Shown in pieces: positions 5,744 to 7,638 of a DNA stretch of 7,638 bases. Numbering within the stretch: position 1 is the first letter of the stretch; every line of letters starts with the position of its first letter. Position numbers and translations under genes: made by a program. The notes under the pieces were generated by a model. The model ran no database searches. It was given only the letters and a program-made list of their open reading frames with translations, and was not told the origin of the DNA. This DNA comes from DATBAK01 sp036787815 (lineage in GTDB: Bacteria; Actinomycetota; Acidimicrobiia; IMCC26256; PALSA-610): the NCBI GenBank assembly GCA_036787815.1, contig DAIQOP010000187.1, positions 1 through 7,638 of the forward strand, written 5' to 3'.

Positions 5744-5762
5744 TCGGGGGCATCCGCCCCGA
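5744..5762 (+). terminator. Hairpin after the glycoside hydrolase gene
   Basis: TCGGGG (5744-5749) and CCCCGA (5757-5762) form a 6-bp GC-rich stem with a 7-base loop, 7 bases past the stop. There is no T tract. It ends just before the candidate promoter of the next gene, so it may insulate the two. Confidence 0.4.
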
Positions 5763-5765
5763 AGT

Positions 5766-5771
5766 TAGGAT
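5766..5771 (+). promoter_or_regulatory. -10 box of a likely leaderless promoter for the crotonase gene
   Basis: TAGGAT is a good actinobacterial -10 hexamer, and the GTG start begins exactly 6 bases after it, the spacing typical of leaderless transcripts. The embedded AGGA (5767-5770) could alternatively act as a weak ribosome site 7 bases before GTG. The sequence alone does not separate the two readings. Confidence 0.5.
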
Positions 5772-5777
5772 CGGCTC

Positions 5778-6620
5778 GTGAGCGACTACGAGACGATCCT
5801 CTACGAAGAGCGCGACGGTGTGGCCTGGGTCACGATGAACCGGCCCGAGGTCCACAACGCGTTCAACTTCCAGATGCAGCGCGAGCTGAAAGACGTCTGG
5901 CGCAGCCTCCGGTCGAACGACGACGTGCGTTGCGCGGTCCTCACGGCAAGCGGCGAGAAGGCGTTCTGCGTCGGCATCGACCGCAACGAGATCATGGGCG
6001 ACTGGGAGAGCGCCGACGACGTGGGCGGCAAGAGCGCGACCGGTGGTGGCGCGGCCGCCTCCTCCACCCCGTGGCACTTCGACGACCCGGGCGAGAACGT
6101 CGGGCCGAAGACCAACGACCTCTGGAAGCCCGTGATCGCCGCCGTCAACGGCATGGCCTGCGGGGGTGCGTTCTACATGCTCGGCGAGGTCGAGTTCATC
6201 ATCGCCGCCGAGCACGCCACCTTCTTCGACCCCCACGTGACCTACGGCATGACGGCGTGCTTCGAATCGATGCACATGCTCCAGAAGATGCCGTTCGGCG
6301 AGATCATGCGGGTCGCGCTCCTCGGTGCCAGCGAGCGGATGTCGGCGCGGCGCGCGCACGAGATCGGCCTCGTCTCCGAGGTCGTCGCCGCCAACGCCCT
6401 CCACGACGCGGCGGCGTGGGCCGCGCAGGAGATCGCGAAGTCGCCGCCGATCGCGATCCAGGGCACGGTTCGGGCCCTCTGGATGGCCCGTGAGCTGTCG
6501 CGCCTCCAAGCCCTCGACGCGGGCAAGGTGCTGATCCGGGTCGGCAGCGACCCGCAGTCGTTGATGGACGGCCAGCAGCGGTTCGCATCGGGCGAGCGGC
6601 TCAAGCCCCGTACCCGCTGA
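5778..6620 (+). CDS. Enoyl-CoA hydratase/isomerase (crotonase) superfamily protein
   Basis: A 280-residue cytoplasmic protein, close to the normal crotonase length. DGVAWVTMNRPEVHNAFN (13-30) is the usual first block. The two oxyanion-hole segments are EKAFCVGIDRNEI (60-72) and AAVNGMACGGAFYML (121-135). The third block, HATFFDPHVTYGMTACFE (146-163), then SERMSARRAHEIGLVSEVV (195-213), completes the fold. At the position of the first hydratase glutamate (the PE motif) there is H153, and at the second there is about R178, so plain enoyl-CoA hydration by the classical mechanism is unlikely. An isomerase, hydrolase, lyase or another CoA-thioester reaction is more probable. An insert at about 73-113, rich in Gly/Ser/Ala, precedes the second oxyanion block and may shape the substrate pocket. 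The gene begins at a GTG six bases after a TAGGAT box and is probably transcribed alone. Confidence 0.85.
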   Translation: MSDYETILYEERDGVAWVTMNRPEVHNAFNFQMQRELKDVWRSLRSNDDVRCAVLTASGEKAFCVGIDRNEIMGDWESADDVGGKSATGGGAAASSTPWHFDDPGENVGPKTNDLWKPVIAAVNGMACGGAFYMLGEVEFIIAAEHATFFDPHVTYGMTACFESMHMLQKMPFGEIMRVALLGASERMSARRAHEIGLVSEVVAANALHDAAAWAAQEIAKSPPIAIQGTVRALWMARELSRLQALDAGKVLIRVGSDPQSLMDGQQRFASGERLKPRTR

Positions 6621-6644
6621 CGCCGTACCCGCTGAACCCGTACC
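6609..6644 (+). repeat. Short 15-bp tandem repeat over the crotonase stop codon
   Basis: CGTACCCGCTGACGC (6609-6623) is followed by CGTACCCGCTGAACC (6624-6638) and a partial third unit, CGTACCTCGG. The TGA stop lies in unit 1, and unit 2 repeats an in-frame TGA. The period is a multiple of three. It looks like local slippage that duplicated the gene end. Confidence 0.6.
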
Positions 6645-6790
6645 TCGGCGCCTGACCGTCGCCGGGGCGGGCGTTTTACGCGCTGTTTGCCGGGCTTCGG
6701 TACAACCGCGCCACGAGCCCGCGACGGCAGAAGCAGGAATCGGAAACGCAGCACGTCGGCCCGCGTTTCCAGAATTTTCACACCGCCCAG

Positions 6791-7537
6791 GTGCTGTGGC
6801 CGATCGTGATGACGGTGTTGACCGTCGCCGGCCTGTTCATCGTCATCACGTTCGTGTTCAACCGGTTCCGGGTGGAGAACAGCTTCCTCCCCGAGAACAA
6901 CCTCCCGATCATGCTCATCACCGGCACGGTCGCGCTCCTCCTCACCGTCGCCGCGCTGGTGATCATCTTCGCGAGGCTCGATCTCACGAGGTGGGAGAAC
7001 CCGCTCGGGCTCCCGGACGGCAGTGTCCGCGCCGTCATCGCCCTGCTGCTCATCCTCCTCTTCTTCATCACCGCCGTATTCCTGTACGCCGACGTCGGGC
7101 GCAACGGAGCCGACCGCGTGCTCACCGGCATCAGCCAGGTGCGCTTCGACGCGATCCCAACCGAGCAGATTCAGGACTCCCGACAGCGCGCGGTCGGGAC
7201 GACGACCGTCTACGACGTCACGCTCACGTCGCCGAAGAACCAGGACAGCCGCGACATCGCGAAGCAGCTCGTCACCACGGTGAGCACGCTCGTCGTGGCG
7301 ATCGCGGCCTTCTACTTCGGCTCGAACTCGGTGCAGGGTGCCACGACCAAGGCCACGACCGCCGCCGCGAGCCCGCCCGGCGGGACCGGATCGTCGCAAC
7401 CGTCGACGACGAGCCCGGCAACGGGCGACCAGGGTGGCGCCGCGACGGATACTTCGGCGGCCGCGGCGGCTGCGGCTGCGGAAGCGCCGGTCGCGTCGGC
7501 CAAACCCGAAGACGCCGCCGCGCCCGCTCCGGCCTAG
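6791..7537 (+). CDS. Multi-pass membrane protein of unknown function with low-complexity C-terminal tail
   Basis: A 248-residue protein with three clear membrane segments at about 4-23, 39-61 and 79-100, and a shorter fourth at about 159-176 (VTTVSTLVVAIAAFYFGS). The stretch NPLGLPDGSVRAVIALLLILLF (70-91) and the FYFGSNS motif (174-180) form a pairing I recall from uncharacterised bacterial membrane proteins; I know of no function. Residues of about 104-155 form a polar loop between TM3 and TM4. The tail (about 183-248) is Ala/Thr/Ser/Pro-rich with a run of eight Ala, probably disordered. The GTG at 6791 has no clear ribosome site, and the frame is open upstream without a good start codon. 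ATG at 6809 is an alternative start but would cut into TM1. The 170-bp gap before it holds the tandem repeat and otherwise nothing I can name. Confidence 0.75.
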   Translation: MLWPIVMTVLTVAGLFIVITFVFNRFRVENSFLPENNLPIMLITGTVALLLTVAALVIIFARLDLTRWENPLGLPDGSVRAVIALLLILLFFITAVFLYADVGRNGADRVLTGISQVRFDAIPTEQIQDSRQRAVGTTTVYDVTLTSPKNQDSRDIAKQLVTTVSTLVVAIAAFYFGSNSVQGATTKATTAAASPPGGTGSSQPSTTSPATGDQGGAATDTSAAAAAAAAEAPVASAKPEDAAAPAPA

Positions 7538-7553
7538 ACGCGCAGCCTCGACA

Positions 7554-7607
7554 GGGTGACGCGAGCAGGTCAGCTCAACGCGAGCAACGCGGCGCCGCCG
7601 GTCACCC
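7554..7607. repeat. Inverted and direct repeats after the membrane protein gene
   Basis: GGGTGAC (7554-7560) and GTCACCC (7601-7607) are perfect 7-bp inverted arms 40 bases apart. Between them ACGCGAGCA occurs twice (7559-7567 and 7578-7586). This could be a terminator-like or regulatory RNA structure, or chance in GC-rich DNA. Confidence 0.35.
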
Positions 7608-7638
7608 AAAGCTTCGGCGTCGGCAAGACGAATCAGAC
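7556..7638 (+). CDS. Possible 5' end of a further gene, cut by the window edge
   Basis: A frame opens at GTG 7556 and runs to the edge as MTRAGQLNASNAAPPVTQSFGVGKTNQT, with mostly G or C third positions. There is no clear ribosome site, and the start lies inside the inverted repeat described here. It is in the same frame as the membrane protein, just after its stop. Too little is visible to identify it, and the stretch may be non-coding. Confidence 0.25.
   Translation, partial: MTRAGQLNASNAAPPVTQSFGVGKTNQ

Noticed and set aside
6242..7609. A 455-codon minus-strand frame across the crotonase end and the membrane protein gene.
   Set aside because: It overlaps two well-supported plus-strand genes and their gap, and has the Arg-rich composition of a shadow frame.
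1..7638. CRISPR array, insertion sequence or phage module.
   Set aside because: No regularly spaced repeats, transposase, integrase or structural phage genes are visible on either strand.

Overview
The window is high-GC, densely coded bacterial DNA: codon third positions are mostly G or C, GTG starts are common, and Shine-Dalgarno sites are mixed with genes that appear leaderless. The style and the protein types suggest an actinobacterium. An AbiEi/DUF559-type protein, an unusual crotonase containing an FFDPHVTYGM segment, and a GLPDGSVRAVIAL membrane protein are reminiscent of Acidimicrobiia. That placement is inference from remembered family resemblance, not from a search.

Layout, left to right. 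The 3' part of a tRNA with anticodon CTT (Lys) enters from the left edge. A minus-strand gene follows for an exported repeat protein, probably a beta-propeller with six regularly spaced cysteine pairs. It is divergent from a plus-strand gene for an AbiEi-antitoxin-like protein whose C-terminal DUF559 nuclease half lies in a different reading frame, so the gene is split or broken. An imperfect 46-bp direct repeat flanks this locus. A minus-strand NADPH-dependent FMN reductase converges on it. Next comes a plus-strand basic coiled-coil protein ending in a perfect 34-bp palindrome, which it shares as a terminator with a convergent small two-TM protein of the low-affinity iron permease family. A divergent region carrying a strong 9+9 bp inverted repeat separates this from a membrane-anchored clan GH-A-like glycoside hydrolase. 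After a hairpin there is a crotonase-superfamily gene with a likely leaderless promoter, then a multi-pass membrane protein of unknown function with a low-complexity Ala/Thr/Pro tail. The last 100 bases hold repeats and possibly the start of another gene.

The genes mostly look like independent single-gene units: strands alternate, and there is no clear multi-gene operon apart from the overlapping AbiEi/DUF559 pair. I see no complete defence system, CRISPR array, insertion sequence or biosynthetic cluster. The most noteworthy points are the split AbiEi-nuclease gene with its flanking repeat, the cysteine-hairpin propeller, the operator-like inverted repeat before the glycosidase, and a crotonase that lacks both canonical hydratase glutamates.
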